Positions 8,906 to 18,195 of a stretch of 64,000 nt of DNA are shown here, piece by piece. The stretch's first letter is position 1, and each line of letters begins with the position of its first letter. The stretch comes from Lachnospiraceae bacterium. GTDB taxonomy: Bacteria > Bacillota > Clostridia > Lachnospirales > Lachnospiraceae. Under the pieces are notes generated by a model that was given only the letters and a program-made list of their open reading frames with translations, made no database searches and had not been told where the DNA came from. The stretch lies in the NCBI GenBank assembly GCA_017474455.1, contig JAFVHP010000011.1:124001-188000 (forward strand). Direction: 5' to 3'. The position numbers were made by a program, and so were the translations under genes.

Positions 8906-10195
8906 ATGAGCGAACATACATACCGTTTTGAAACTATCCAGATACATGCAGGGCAGGAGCAGCCCGATCCGGCGACCGACGCAAGAGCGGTGCCTATCTA
9001 TCAGACAACTTCCTATGTATTTCACAGTGCGCAGCATGCCGCTGACCGTTTCGGCTTAAGAGACGCCGGCAACATATACGGCAGGCTGACGAACTCCACC
9101 CAGGGCGTCCTGGAAGAGAGGATCGCCGCTCTTGAAGGCGGAGTGGCGGCACTGGCTACAGCATCCGGTGCGGCAGCGATCACATATGCGATTGAAACTG
9201 TTGCCAAAGCAGGCGATCATATCGTCGCACAGAAAACGATCTACGGCGGGTCCTATAACCTGTTAAGACACACCCTTCCCGGATACGGAATAGAGACAAC
9301 TTTCGTCAATACAAGGAATCTGGAAGAAGTCGAAGCAGCGATCAGGGAAAATACCAAAGCGGTCTTTATCGAGACTCTGGGCAATCCGAACAGCGATATC
9401 CCGGATATCGACGCCATCGCTGAAATTGCCCACCGCCACGGACTGCCCCTTCTTATAGACAATACTTTCGGAACGCCTTATGCCATCAGGCCTCTCGAAC
9501 ACGGCGCTGATATCGTCCTTCATTCCGCCACGAAGTTTATCGGCGGGCACGGGATGACCCTCGGCGGCCTGATCGTTGACGGCGGGAAGTTTGACTGGAC
9601 AGCCGGAGGAAAGTATCCCCAGCTTTCCGAACCCAACGAGAGCTATCACGGTATCTCCTTTGTACAGGCAGCAGGGCCTGCAGCTTTCGCCACGTATATC
9701 AGGGCGATCCTCCTGCGCGATACCGGCGCTGCGATCTCGCCTTTCAATGCCTTCCTGCTCCTCCAGGGCATTGAGACCCTGTCCTTAAGACTGGAACGCC
9801 ATGCATACAATACCCGGAAAGTAGTCGAGTTCCTGGCGGCCCATCCGCAGGTAGAGCGGGTCAATCATCCTTTGCTGGCGGATCATCCGGATCATGAACT
9901 GTACACCCGTTACTTCCCTGAAGGCGGTGCCTCGATCTTTACTTTCGAGATAAAAGGCGGACAGGAAGCAGCATTCAAATTCATCGACAGCCTGAAGATC
10001 TTCTCGCTGCTGGCCAATGTCGCGGATGTAAAGAGCCTGGTCATCCATCCTTATACGACTACGCATGCCGAACTTTCACCTGAAGAACTTGCCGAGAACG
10101 ATATCACCCCTTCGACCATCAGGCTCTCGATCGGTACGGAGCATGTTGAAGATATAATCTGGGATCTCGGACAGGCGCTGGAAGCGGCAAAGTGA
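8906..10195 (+). CDS. metY: O-acetylhomoserine sulfhydrylase family PLP enzyme
   Basis: Cys/Met-metabolism PLP enzyme that makes homocysteine (or methionine) from O-acetylhomoserine and sulfide or a thiol, supplying substrate to MetH. 429 residues from the ATG at 8906 (AAAGGAG, 6-7 bases spacing); the frame is open 11 codons further up but without a ribosome binding site. Key features: PIYQTTSYVF, the phosphate-binding GRLTNSTQ region, IDNTFGTPY with Asp185 for the pyridine nitrogen, and SATKFIGGHG with PLP lysine Lys210. The length favours the MetY branch over cystathionine gamma-synthase/lyase (about 380). Divergent from metF. Confidence 0.92.
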   Translation: MSEHTYRFETIQIHAGQEQPDPATDARAVPIYQTTSYVFHSAQHAADRFGLRDAGNIYGRLTNSTQGVLEERIAALEGGVAALATASGAAAITYAIETVAKAGDHIVAQKTIYGGSYNLLRHTLPGYGIETTFVNTRNLEEVEAAIRENTKAVFIETLGNPNSDIPDIDAIAEIAHRHGLPLLIDNTFGTPYAIRPLEHGADIVLHSATKFIGGHGMTLGGLIVDGGKFDWTAGGKYPQLSEPNESYHGISFVQAAGPAAFATYIRAILLRDTGAAISPFNAFLLLQGIETLSLRLERHAYNTRKVVEFLAAHPQVERVNHPLLADHPDHELYTRYFPEGGASIFTFEIKGGQEAAFKFIDSLKIFSLLANVADVKSLVIHPYTTTHAELSPEELAENDITPSTIRLSIGTEHVEDIIWDLGQALEAAK

Positions 10196-10229
10196 CCACG
10201 GGCACATAAAGGATCAAAGCAGTCTGATT

Positions 10230-10260
10230 ATCCGGGGAGCGGATGCTCCCCGGATTTTTT
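10230..10260 (+). terminator. Intrinsic terminator of metY
   Basis: An 11-base stem ATCCGGGGAGC with GCTCCCCGGAT, loop GGAT, then a T run. Strong. Confidence 0.9.
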
Positions 10261-10330
10261 ATATCCTGCTGCATCTGCCGCCAAAGTGCCGGAGGAGTTT
10301 TTGTCCCTGCGGACCAAGTACAGGGAAAAC

Positions 10331-10339
10331 TGTTATAAT
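10331..10339 (+). promoter_or_regulatory. Extended -10 promoter for ppiB
   Basis: TGTTATAAT gives TGn plus a perfect TATAAT about 50 bases upstream of ppiB. The -35 region is poor. Confidence 0.6.
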
Positions 10340-10389
10340 CATTATGAATGTACTGAAGATCCGCTTTATGAAAAGGAGACAAGGGATAA

Positions 10390-10884
10390 ATGGCTGAAAA
10401 CACGATCAAGGTAACGATCACCATGGATAACGGACAGGTAATGTCCGGGGAACTCTATCCGGATACGGCACCGGCAACGGTCGCTAATTTTGTCAAACTG
10501 GCGAACGACGGATTCTATGACGGACTGATCTTCCACAGGGTCATCCGCGGATTCATGATCCAGGGCGGCGACCCGCAGGGGACCGGTATGGGAGGACCGG
10601 GCTATACGATCAAAGGAGAGTTTTCCCAGAATGGCTTTAAGAATGATCTGAAACATGAAAAAGGCGTACTTTCCATGGCCCGGGCGATGGATCCGGATTC
10701 CGCAGGTTCACAGTTCTTTATCATGCACGCGGCAGCGCCTTATCTGGACGGCGCCTATGCGGCTTTCGGCAGGATCACAGAGGGGCTGGATGTGATCGAT
10801 ACCATAGCGGAGACAGAGACTGACTATAATGACAGACCGCTTAAAGAACAGAAGATCAGAACGATCGTCTGTGAAGAAGCATAA
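10390..10884 (+). CDS. ppiB: Cyclophilin-type peptidyl-prolyl isomerase
   Basis: A 164-residue cytoplasmic cyclophilin (no signal peptide) that catalyses cis-trans isomerisation of prolyl bonds. The fold is marked by FHRVIRGFMIQGGDPQGTG, with the catalytic Arg in FHRV, and by AGSQFFIMHA and DGAYAAFGRI. AAAAGGAG precedes the ATG. The next gene starts 34 bases downstream and is probably co-transcribed. Confidence 0.95.
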   Translation: MAENTIKVTITMDNGQVMSGELYPDTAPATVANFVKLANDGFYDGLIFHRVIRGFMIQGGDPQGTGMGGPGYTIKGEFSQNGFKNDLKHEKGVLSMARAMDPDSAGSQFFIMHAAAPYLDGAYAAFGRITEGLDVIDTIAETETDYNDRPLKEQKIRTIVCEEA

Positions 10885-10918
10885 AGCGCGGACTGCCCGG
10901 AAAGGAGAGCGGCTGCGG

Positions 10919-13216
10919 ATGTCCAAGAAGACATACATCGTATTGGCAGTGATACTGCTGGAGATCTGCGTACTGACGGCTGCTGCCGTATATTACTTAA
11001 GACCCAGACCCGACGTCAGCTTTGAGACTTCGGACCTTATCCTGTCGCGCCTCGGATATGAAAACGAACCGTCCGGCTATGTGGACAATTCCTTTGACGG
11101 GGATTCCAGAAGGCTTGAAACACCTGTATTTACCCTGGATTCCGGTATATATGAATGCACGTTTGAGTTCGAAACGGGGAATATGCCCGGTACCGGCGTT
11201 ACAGGGGCGGAAGCGTATGCCGCCGCGGCGGATGGTCTCCCCTTTGTCCGGAGCGGACGCGCGCGGCTTCTGGATTACCGGGATCAGGTAAACTTCCGGG
11301 TGTATGTCGGAAAGAACGGTACCGGGCTCAAAGTCGTCGGTGCTATCGACGACCATTGGGATACATGGCTTCTTGTACGGCACATAAGTCTCACTTATCT
11401 GCCGGGTAAAAGCGCGGCCGGCAGAGTTCTGTCTTTCTTTCTTTTATTCTTTGTCATCGATCTCGCCGCATTTGCTGCATGGAAGATAAAAAAGGATCAT
11501 GCGTGGTTGAGGGAACGCCGGTTCTGTCTGCTGGGAATACCGGTCATCGTACTTATCGCATCATTGCCGCTGTTCACCGGTTACCTGACGCAGGGTATTG
11601 ACCTTGATTTTCATCTGGCCCGCATAAGAGGCATAGCCGCCGGCCTTGAAGCCGGGTATTTTCCTGTGAAGATCTATCCGGAAATACTGAACGGATACGG
11701 CTATGCCAGCGGGATCTTTTACGGGGATATATTCTTTTATATTCCGGCGATCCTTTATTCGGCCGGATTTACTGTAGCGGGGGCATACAGGATCTTTGTC
11801 ATCCTTATGAACCTTTTGACTGCGGCGGTCTCGTATTTTGCTTTTTGCCGTATAAGCGGCGACCGGGCGGCGGGTATCCTTGGAAGTGCTTTTTATACAC
11901 TTTCCCTTTCCCGCATAACCGGGATCTATACATGGAGCTCGGCGGGGCAGTGGACGGCGATGGCCTTTCTGCCGCTCGTCATCCTCGGATTCAGGGAGAT
12001 CTATGTAAATGATGAAGAAAAGGGACCAGGCAAAGGGTATCTGTGGCTGGCGCTGGGCATGACAGGGATAATACTGACGCACATCCTGACGTGCATAATG
12101 ACGGTGCTGTTCCTTGTGATCGCAGCCCTGATCCTGTTCCGCAGGACATTTACCAGACCGGTGATCCTTGGCATTCTGAAGGGGGCTGCCCTTTGCGCAG
12201 GCCTCTGCTGCTGGTTCATTGTACCGTTCCTGCATTCGTTTCTGGCACATCCGCTTCGGAAGATCACGAACCACGGGCCGATCTGGGAGCATACGGTATT
12301 TCTGAACCAGATGTTTTCAAATGCCTTTTCCGTAACCGGAGACGGAGTCCGATTCAGTGAATACGCTTCAATGCGTATGGAGGCTCCTTTGTCTCTGGGC
12401 ATCGTTTCCGGACTGATCCTTCTGGTAACGGGCATGATCGTGATCCTGTTTCCAAAAAACAGACAGGGCAGTGAACTGCGCCTGTGTATACTGCTGACGC
12501 TGATCGCCATATTTATGGCGAGTGATCTTTTCCCCTATGCCAGACTCTCTGCGCTGCCTTTGTTTTCTGCTGTTTTCGGAAGTCTCCAGTTCGCCTCGAG
12601 ATTTCTGACGATCGCGGGCGCCCTTATCCCGGTACTTATGCTTCTTGACCATAACCTGCTGGAAGCACGGTACGGGCGTAAGACAGCCATGGCTGCGACA
12701 GCTTTTCTCTGCCTGCTCTGTGTGATGCAGAGCGTGAACTATATGAACTGGTACAGCAATGAAGCTTTTGAATCGTATAATGAATACGATCTTGATGAAG
12801 TCGATTTGATGAATGTCGGGAGCGGGGAATATATTATTGCCGGTGCGGAAACCTTTACCGATGCCGGATTAAGGGCCGGCAGCGGACTGGCCGGCGCCAA
12901 TATCATTTCACGCTCGGGCCTTAAGGTGCAAAGCCGGGTCACAGGCGGCCCGGAGGAATCTTTTGTTGATTATCCCCTGATGGCTTATACCGGATACAGG
13001 GCATTCTCTGATGCAGACGGGAGCAGGCTTTCCGTCTCGTCGTCAAAAGACGCGCGTGTCCGTGTACAGATCCCTGCGGATTATGACGGAACGATCACCG
13101 TTTCCTGGCATGAACCGGTTCTATGGAGGATCGCCGAGCTGGTCTCTCTATTGACGGCGGCCGGTTTCCTGCAGCCTGTCCGCAGAAAACTGAAAGAAGT
13201 CCTGGGCAAAGGATAG
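10919..13216 (+). CDS. Large membrane protein, PTPS-related/YfhO-like (GT-C-like)
   Basis: 765 residues from the ATG at 10919 (AAAGGAG upstream, long spacing of 11); an upstream ATG at 10829 would overlap ppiB and seems unlikely. One N-terminal span, an extracytoplasmic beta-rich domain (about 30-170), then about 11 spans, then a second external domain and a last span. Just after the second span are DLDFHLARIRGIAAGL and NGYGYASGIFYGDIFFYIPA. This matches the membrane family called '6-pyruvoyl-tetrahydropterin synthase related', thought to be GT-C-type sugar or phospho-group transferases rather than pterin enzymes. Substrate unknown. Confidence 0.7.
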   Translation: MSKKTYIVLAVILLEICVLTAAAVYYLRPRPDVSFETSDLILSRLGYENEPSGYVDNSFDGDSRRLETPVFTLDSGIYECTFEFETGNMPGTGVTGAEAYAAAADGLPFVRSGRARLLDYRDQVNFRVYVGKNGTGLKVVGAIDDHWDTWLLVRHISLTYLPGKSAAGRVLSFFLLFFVIDLAAFAAWKIKKDHAWLRERRFCLLGIPVIVLIASLPLFTGYLTQGIDLDFHLARIRGIAAGLEAGYFPVKIYPEILNGYGYASGIFYGDIFFYIPAILYSAGFTVAGAYRIFVILMNLLTAAVSYFAFCRISGDRAAGILGSAFYTLSLSRITGIYTWSSAGQWTAMAFLPLVILGFREIYVNDEEKGPGKGYLWLALGMTGIILTHILTCIMTVLFLVIAALILFRRTFTRPVILGILKGAALCAGLCCWFIVPFLHSFLAHPLRKITNHGPIWEHTVFLNQMFSNAFSVTGDGVRFSEYASMRMEAPLSLGIVSGLILLVTGMIVILFPKNRQGSELRLCILLTLIAIFMASDLFPYARLSALPLFSAVFGSLQFASRFLTIAGALIPVLMLLDHNLLEARYGRKTAMAATAFLCLLCVMQSVNYMNWYSNEAFESYNEYDLDEVDLMNVGSGEYIIAGAETFTDAGLRAGSGLAGANIISRSGLKVQSRVTGGPEESFVDYPLMAYTGYRAFSDADGSRLSVSSSKDARVRVQIPADYDGTITVSWHEPVLWRIAELVSLLTAAGFLQPVRRKLKEVLGKG

Positions 13217-13223
13217 AAAAAGA

Positions 13224-13251
13224 ACAGCCTCCCGGATCTCCGGGAGGCTGT
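13224..13251. terminator. Shared terminator of two convergent genes
   Basis: A perfect 12-base stem (ACAGCCTCCCGG with its complement, loop ATCT). A good T tract follows it only on the minus strand (TCTTTTTCT), so it best serves the carboxypeptidase gene, but it lies 7 bases past the plus-strand stop and can also act there. Confidence 0.8.
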
Positions 13252-13288
13252 ATTCATAAATGTTTCTATCATCTGAATCTGAAGAAAA

Positions 13289-16156
13289 TCATTTTACATA
13301 ATTCTTATAAATGTAGGCATGATCAAGTCCTGCATTGTCCTGTGTAGTCGTATCGCCTGTAACACATACATAGAGCTGGCCGTCCGGAGCCTGGAATGCA
13401 GTGACTGCGCAGCAGCCGGACTGTTTGACATAGCCGCTTCTCGCCGACAGAAGGACACCGGCACTGCCGGAAGTCTTTGCCCTGGTCTGTTCCAGGAAGC
13501 TGTTCTTGAGCGCGATGCCGGACGGATGCTGGGCTGTAGCCGCGGTAGTGTATGTCTGCGCCGTCAGGACATCCCTGCAGACAGGATCGGAAAGAGCTGC
13601 CTCCATGATCACCGCAATATCGTAGACTGTGCAGAAATGGCCGGGCTGGTAAAGGCCGACACTGTTATTGAAATGGGCTGTCGAGGAAAGACCGAGCTCG
13701 TTCAGCTTATTATTCATCAGCTGCGCAAAACCGGCTTCTGAACCGCCGATGGAAGCGGCGAGCGTCATTGCCGCGTCCGCGCCGGACGACAGCATGGTCG
13801 CATACATCAGGTCGCGGACCGTTACCTTTTCACCTGCGGAGAAACCGGCAGAACTGATACCGGTCATGCGGCAGTAATTGACGACTGACTGCGGTACGGT
13901 GCAGACCGTGTCCGGATCAGCCATTTCACTGGCGATCAGTATAGTCATGATCTTTGACATGGATGCCGGGTTCATGTAATTGGCGCCATTCTTCCAGGCC
14001 ACGACCTGGTTCGTATCGGCATTGACAAGGATAGCGAACGTACTGCCTACTTCATTTCCGAGGACAGCGGTCGTTGACGCATCATATACGGACCCATACG
14101 GGAGTGTATCCCTGTAGGGGGCAAGGGCAGCTATATTTCCGGGGGCAGCGCCTGTGGCAGGACTGGCCTGAGTCTGAGACTGTGCAGGGGCCGTCTGGGC
14201 TGCGGGAGCAGACGCGGCCGGAGCCTGAGCGGTCTGTGCCGGAGCACTCTGCGCGGCCGGAGCCTGAGCGGTCTGTGCAGGGGTTGTCTGTGTCTGCCGT
14301 CCGGAAGAAGCAGCCGGTGTCTGTGCCGCGGGAGACTGTGCAGGCTGGGACTGTGCGGCAGGAGCCTGAGCGGTCTGTGCCGGAGTCGTCTGGGCCTGCT
14401 GTCCTGAAGAAGCAGCCGGTGTAGATGCAGCCGGTGAGGCAGTCTGGGAAGCAGTACCCGTCTGGGATGTACTGCCCTGCGTGCCGGAAGAGGGTGCTGT
14501 GCTTTGGGAAGCGGAACCTGCGGCAGGCCGGGTCTGCGTCTGCTGACCGGAAGAAGCAGCCGGCGTCTGTGACTGGGCTGCGGGAGCAGATGCGGCAGGA
14601 GCCTGTGCTGTCTGTGAAGGAGCACTCTGTGCGGCAGGAGCCTGTGCTGTCTGTGAAGGAGCACTCTGTGCGGCCGGAGCCTGAGCGGTCTGAGCAGGAG
14701 AAGTCTGCGTCTGCTGACCGGAAGAAGCAGACGGCGTCTGTGACTGCGCAGCGGGAGTCTGTGAAGACTGTGACTGTGCAGGCTGAGTCTGCGCGGCCGG
14801 AGCCTGAGCGGTCTGAGCAGGGGAAGTCTGCGTCTGCTGACCGGAAGAAGCAGCCGGCGTCTGTGACTGCGCAGCGGGAGTCTGTGAAGACTGTGACTGT
14901 GCAGGCTGAGTCTGCGTGGCAGGAGCCTGAGCGGTCTGAGCAGGAGAAGTCTGTGTCTGCTGTCCTGAAGAAGCAGCAGGTGTCTGTGCAGCAGGAGACT
15001 GGGATGCAGGTGTCTGTGCAGCAGATGAAGAAGTTCCTGCCGGGCTTTCTTCTGCTGCGGCAGCAGGACTTACTTCAGCTGCCTGGCTTTCGGTCTCATT
15101 ATCCGGGGCAGCAGCGGTTTCATCATTATTATCATCATTGCCTGAAGAAGCGGTCGGTGCAGAAACGGATTCTGCAGATTCTGCAGTTTCAGGTGTTTCA
15201 GCTGATCCTGACTGCTGAACTTTGTCGGTCTCAGTGTCCATGCCGGGTGTAACGGCTTCTTTGGCCGGCTGGTTTTCTTCCTCACCGGCTGTCTGGACTT
15301 CGGCAGTGCTTTCTGCTGCGATCTCGCTGTCAGGCGCGTAGTAGCGGTTCATCCTGACAACACCGTATACGCCGCCGACTACGGCAGCTGCTGCGGCAAT
15401 ACCGAGGATCCTGTAGAGAAGGAGCTGCCGTTTCCTTTTCCCGCGGATATCCTGACGCTTGATCTCGCGCAGTTCCGGTGTATCGGCATAATCGGATACA
15501 TCTGTCTGCTCTTCGATAAAGGAATCGATCTCCTCCTGGCTCATAGTCATATCATCGGGTGCAGCCATCCCGCCGACTGCGGCCGCGCCGATCATCTCGT
15601 CCATGGCAGAAGAGTGGTTTTCTTCTGTTTCTCCGGCCAGATCGAACATCCTGAATTCATTTTTCTTTCCGACAGTTGAAGCGATGCCGATACCTTCATC
15701 AAGACCGCTCTCGGATATGGAAGCCGTATCGGCGACCAGCGTATCCCCGGGTATACTGTCAGAAGGCCGTGAGGTTGTTTTTTCTGCAGACCCTGCGGCT
15801 TTTTTGCCTGCTTTTTTACCGCTTTTTTTCGCCGGCCCGGCGGATGTTTTTGCGGCAGCCGTTTCCGATACGGATCCAACGGCTTTTTCAGCCGTATTTA
15901 CGGCATCTTTCGCAATATCCGCAGCAGCAGCCTCTGCTTCCACGGATCCGGCCGCGGTATCTGCAGCTGAATCGACAGCGGTTAAAGCAGCCGCTTCTTT
16001 CGCGGCGGCTTCTTCGGCGGCCTTTGCAGCGGCCTCTTCAGCAGCTTTTGCAGCCGCTTCTTTAGCAGCCTTTTCTTTTTCGGTCAGAATATTCTGAACA
16101 GCCTTGACTACTTCGTCAACAGTCGGTGATTCCTGCTGCCTGTTAAGATCGTCCAT
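13289..16156 (-). CDS. Membrane-anchored S11-type D-Ala-D-Ala carboxypeptidase-like protein with long linker
   Basis: 955 residues; GAGGAG lies about 8 bases upstream. Order: acidic/Ala-rich helical cytoplasmic segment (about 15-100), Ala/Lys region, a linker with MSQEEIDSF (205-213), one transmembrane span (about 245-267), an external linker to about residue 670 rich in Ala, Pro, Gln, Ser and Thr, and a peptidase S11 domain (about 675-955). The catalytic SxxK is S732-M-S-K735; the second motif is SGA (791-793), a variant known in clostridial S11 proteins. Where KTG is expected I find RSG (906-908), followed by YVKQSGCCAV. It should trim peptidoglycan stem peptides outside the cell, if active. 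Most family members have a cleaved signal peptide and no large cytoplasmic part. Confidence 0.85.
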   Translation of the reverse strand: MDDLNRQQESPTVDEVVKAVQNILTEKEKAAKEAAAKAAEEAAAKAAEEAAAKEAAALTAVDSAADTAAGSVEAEAAAADIAKDAVNTAEKAVGSVSETAAAKTSAGPAKKSGKKAGKKAAGSAEKTTSRPSDSIPGDTLVADTASISESGLDEGIGIASTVGKKNEFRMFDLAGETEENHSSAMDEMIGAAAVGGMAAPDDMTMSQEEIDSFIEEQTDVSDYADTPELREIKRQDIRGKRKRQLLLYRILGIAAAAAVVGGVYGVVRMNRYYAPDSEIAAESTAEVQTAGEEENQPAKEAVTPGMDTETDKVQQSGSAETPETAESAESVSAPTASSGNDDNNDETAAAPDNETESQAAEVSPAAAAEESPAGTSSSAAQTPASQSPAAQTPAASSGQQTQTSPAQTAQAPATQTQPAQSQSSQTPAAQSQTPAASSGQQTQTSPAQTAQAPAAQTQPAQSQSSQTPAAQSQTPSASSGQQTQTSPAQTAQAPAAQSAPSQTAQAPAAQSAPSQTAQAPAASAPAAQSQTPAASSGQQTQTRPAAGSASQSTAPSSGTQGSTSQTGTASQTASPAASTPAASSGQQAQTTPAQTAQAPAAQSQPAQSPAAQTPAASSGRQTQTTPAQTAQAPAAQSAPAQTAQAPAASAPAAQTAPAQSQTQASPATGAAPGNIAALAPYRDTLPYGSVYDASTTAVLGNEVGSTFAILVNADTNQVVAWKNGANYMNPASMSKIMTILIASEMADPDTVCTVPQSVVNYCRMTGISSAGFSAGEKVTVRDLMYATMLSSGADAAMTLAASIGGSEAGFAQLMNNKLNELGLSSTAHFNNSVGLYQPGHFCTVYDIAVIMEAALSDPVCRDVLTAQTYTTAATAQHPSGIALKNSFLEQTRAKTSGSAGVLLSARSGYVKQSGCCAVTAFQAPDGQLYVCVTGDTTTQDNAGLDHAYIYKNYVK
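14162..15028 (-). repeat. Degenerate tandem repeats encoding the Pro/Ala/Gln/Thr linker
   Basis: Within the carboxypeptidase gene, units such as SSGQQTQTSPAQTAQAPAAQ recur about six times, with shorter QSAPSQTAQAPAA units between. The repetition is clear at DNA level, so copy number is likely to vary between strains. Long ORFs on the opposite strand and in other frames here are by-products of the repeats. Confidence 0.9.
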
Positions 16157-16444
16157 CTATAGTCTCCTCACAGACACGGCCACAATATCTTGTGGACATG
16201 TCTCAATCAGTTTCCGGAAAGGCCTCCGGATATGAGCATATACAAAGTCATATTATCATATTTAATAAGAAAAGACGAGAAAAAAGCAGTAAGACTGCGG
16301 ATCATGCAGGAAACAGGGGCATAAGATGATAAATCTTTTAAAATCGATACAGGTTTCTTAACGAATCGGGAATGAATGGTGTATTATATACGTGGTCTGT
16401 TACAGATACTTTTAGTGAATGCATAAGTGAAAAGGAGTCTAAAT
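16157..16444. other. Divergent intergenic region
   Basis: 288 bases between the carboxypeptidase gene and the PPi-PFK gene. It is AT-rich in the middle and holds a small hairpin around CCGGAAAGGCCTCCGG. The PPi-PFK promoter is annotated separately. I see no small gene in it. Confidence 0.5.
16358..16387 (+). promoter_or_regulatory. Candidate promoter for PPi-PFK
   Basis: TTAACG (16358-16363), 18 bases, TATTAT (16382-16387), about 57 bases before the start codon. Fair match to sigma-A. Confidence 0.45.
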
Positions 16445-18103
16445 ATGAATATTTCCCCGCTTCAGAAGGCAAGGTATGAATATTCACCCAAGCTGCCAGG
16501 AATGCTCAAGGGTGGTATTTCACAGATCTGTGTCGAGGTCGGCGAACCTACACAGAGTGTTGCTGATCAGGATAAGATCAAGGCACTTTTCCCCAACACA
16601 TACGGCAAGAACGAGATCACTTTCAAGCAGGGCACCAATACTTCCGCGCCTAAAAAGCAGGTCGTCGGCGTTATCCTTTCCGGCGGACAGGCTCCCGGCG
16701 GGCACAATGTTATCTGCGGCCTGTACGATGCGCTTAAGGCAACGGATGCCGGGAATGTCCTCTACGGTTTCAAGAACGGTCCCAGCGGGCTGCTGGAAGA
16801 CGACTATCTGATCTTTGATGACGAATACATCGATCAGTACAGGAATACCGGCGGTTTCGACATTATCGGTTCCGGCAGGACCAAACTGGAGACGGAAGAG
16901 CAGTTCGCGGTGGCGGCTGAAGTCTGCAAAAAGCACGGGATCACTGCGATCGTGATCATCGGCGGTGACGACTCCAATACGAACGCGGCTGTCCTTGCAG
17001 AGTATTTTGCCGCACATGAGACAGGCGTCCAGGTCATCGGCTGCCCCAAGACGATCGACGGCGACCTTAAGAATGAGGATATCGAATGCTCATTCGGCTT
17101 TGATACAGCGACCAAGACTTACAGCGAAGTCATCGGCAATATTGAAAGAGATGCCAATTCCGCCAAGAAGTACTGGCACTTCGTGAAGGTCATGGGCCGT
17201 TCGGCTTCCCATGTCGCGTTGGAATGCGCACTGGAGACCCAGCCCAATGTCTGCCTTATTTCCGAAGAAGTTGCCGAAAAGAAGATGTCCCTGTCACAGA
17301 TCGCAGACTATATCGCCGACTCTGTGGAAAAGAGAGCCGCAAAGGGCATGAATTTCGGTGTCGCGATCATTCCGGAGGGCGTCGTGGAATTTGTTCCCGA
17401 GTTCTCCGTTCTTATCTCCGAGATCAATGAACTCCTTGCAGGCAGCAAGGCTGACGCTTTCAACGCTCTTCCGACGTGGAAGGAAAAATACGAGTTCATC
17501 GAAAAAGGTCTGACAGCAGAGTCCATGGCTGTGTTCGCCATCCTTCCCGAAGGCATCCAGCAGCAGCTCTTCCTGGAAAGAGACCCTCACGGCAACGTAC
17601 AGGTATCCCTGATCGAATCCGAAAAACTCTTCTCCGAGATGGTCAGGAGCAAACTCGCCGAGAGAAAGGCTGCCGGTACGTATAAGGGCAAATTCAGTGC
17701 TCTTCATCACTTCTTCGGTTATGAAGGAAGATGCGCGTTCCCTTCAAATTTCGATGCCGACTACTGCTATTCACTGGGTTACAACGCATTCATGCTGATC
17801 CAGTATGGCTATAACGGATATCTTTCCAAGGTCTCCAATCTCTCCAAACCCGCCGATGAATGGGTCGCCGGCGGTATGCCCATCACAAAGATGATGAACA
17901 TGGAGAGAAGGCACGGCGAAGACAAGCCGGTCATCCGCAAGGCCCTGGTCGAACTTGACGGCAAGCCGTTCAAGTATTTTGAAGCGCACAGGGATGAATG
18001 GGCGGTCGAGACTGCGTTTACTTATCCCGGCGCCATCCAGTATTTCGGCCCCGCCGAGGTCTGCGATATCACGACCAGGACGCTTGCGCTTGAAAAAGGC
18101 TGA
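16445..18103 (+). CDS. pfp: Pyrophosphate-dependent 6-phosphofructokinase (long form)
   Basis: Phosphorylates fructose 6-phosphate with PPi, reversibly, in glycolysis. 552 residues from the ATG at 16445; AAAGGAG lies 8 bases upstream, and the GTG at 16427 just before that ribosome binding site is unlikely. Features: GGQAPGGHN near the N-terminus, GGDDSNTNA with Asp175-Asp176 (the second Asp marks PPi rather than ATP use), PKTIDGD with Lys202 and catalytic Asp205/Asp207, and [11 protein letters not shown]. The length fits the ~550-residue clade that includes plant PFP beta subunits. PPi-PFK is common in anaerobes. Confidence 0.93.
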   Translation: MNISPLQKARYEYSPKLPGMLKGGISQICVEVGEPTQSVADQDKIKALFPNTYGKNEITFKQGTNTSAPKKQVVGVILSGGQAPGGHNVICGLYDALKATDAGNVLYGFKNGPSGLLEDDYLIFDDEYIDQYRNTGGFDIIGSGRTKLETEEQFAVAAEVCKKHGITAIVIIGGDDSNTNAAVLAEYFAAHETGVQVIGCPKTIDGDLKNEDIECSFGFDTATKTYSEVIGNIERDANSAKKYWHFVKVMGRSASHVALECALETQPNVCLISEEVAEKKMSLSQIADYIADSVEKRAAKGMNFGVAIIPEGVVEFVPEFSVLISEINELLAGSKADAFNALPTWKEKYEFIEKGLTAESMAVFAILPEGIQQQLFLERDPHGNVQVSLIESEKLFSEMVRSKLAERKAAGTYKGKFSALHHFFGYEGRCAFPSNFDADYCYSLGYNAFMLIQYGYNGYLSKVSNLSKPADEWVAGGMPITKMMNMERRHGEDKPVIRKALVELDGKPFKYFEAHRDEWAVETAFTYPGAIQYFGPAEVCDITTRTLALEKG

Positions 18104-18149
18104 AATCAGCCGTAACTGCTGCAGCAGTCTATAAACCAGGTTCATACAG

Positions 18150-18182
18150 GACCCGGGATCCGGAATGGCCGGACCCCGGGTC
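18150..18182 (+). terminator. Hairpin after PPi-PFK, probable weak terminator
   Basis: Stem GACCCGGG with CCCGGGTC, extended by TCCGG/CCGGA around one mismatch. Only TTT follows, so termination may be partial and allow read-through into the next gene. Confidence 0.5.
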
Positions 18183-18195
18183 TTTGGAAAATAAC

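Noticed and set aside
14162..15028. Possible CRISPR array
   Set aside because: The repeats are in-frame coding units of variable length with no unique spacers and no cas genes.
14131..15252. Long Arg/Leu/His-rich or Arg/Glu/Ser-rich ORFs in other frames of the carboxypeptidase gene
   Set aside because: Produced by the repeat composition of the linker; the true frame has a signature catalytic domain.
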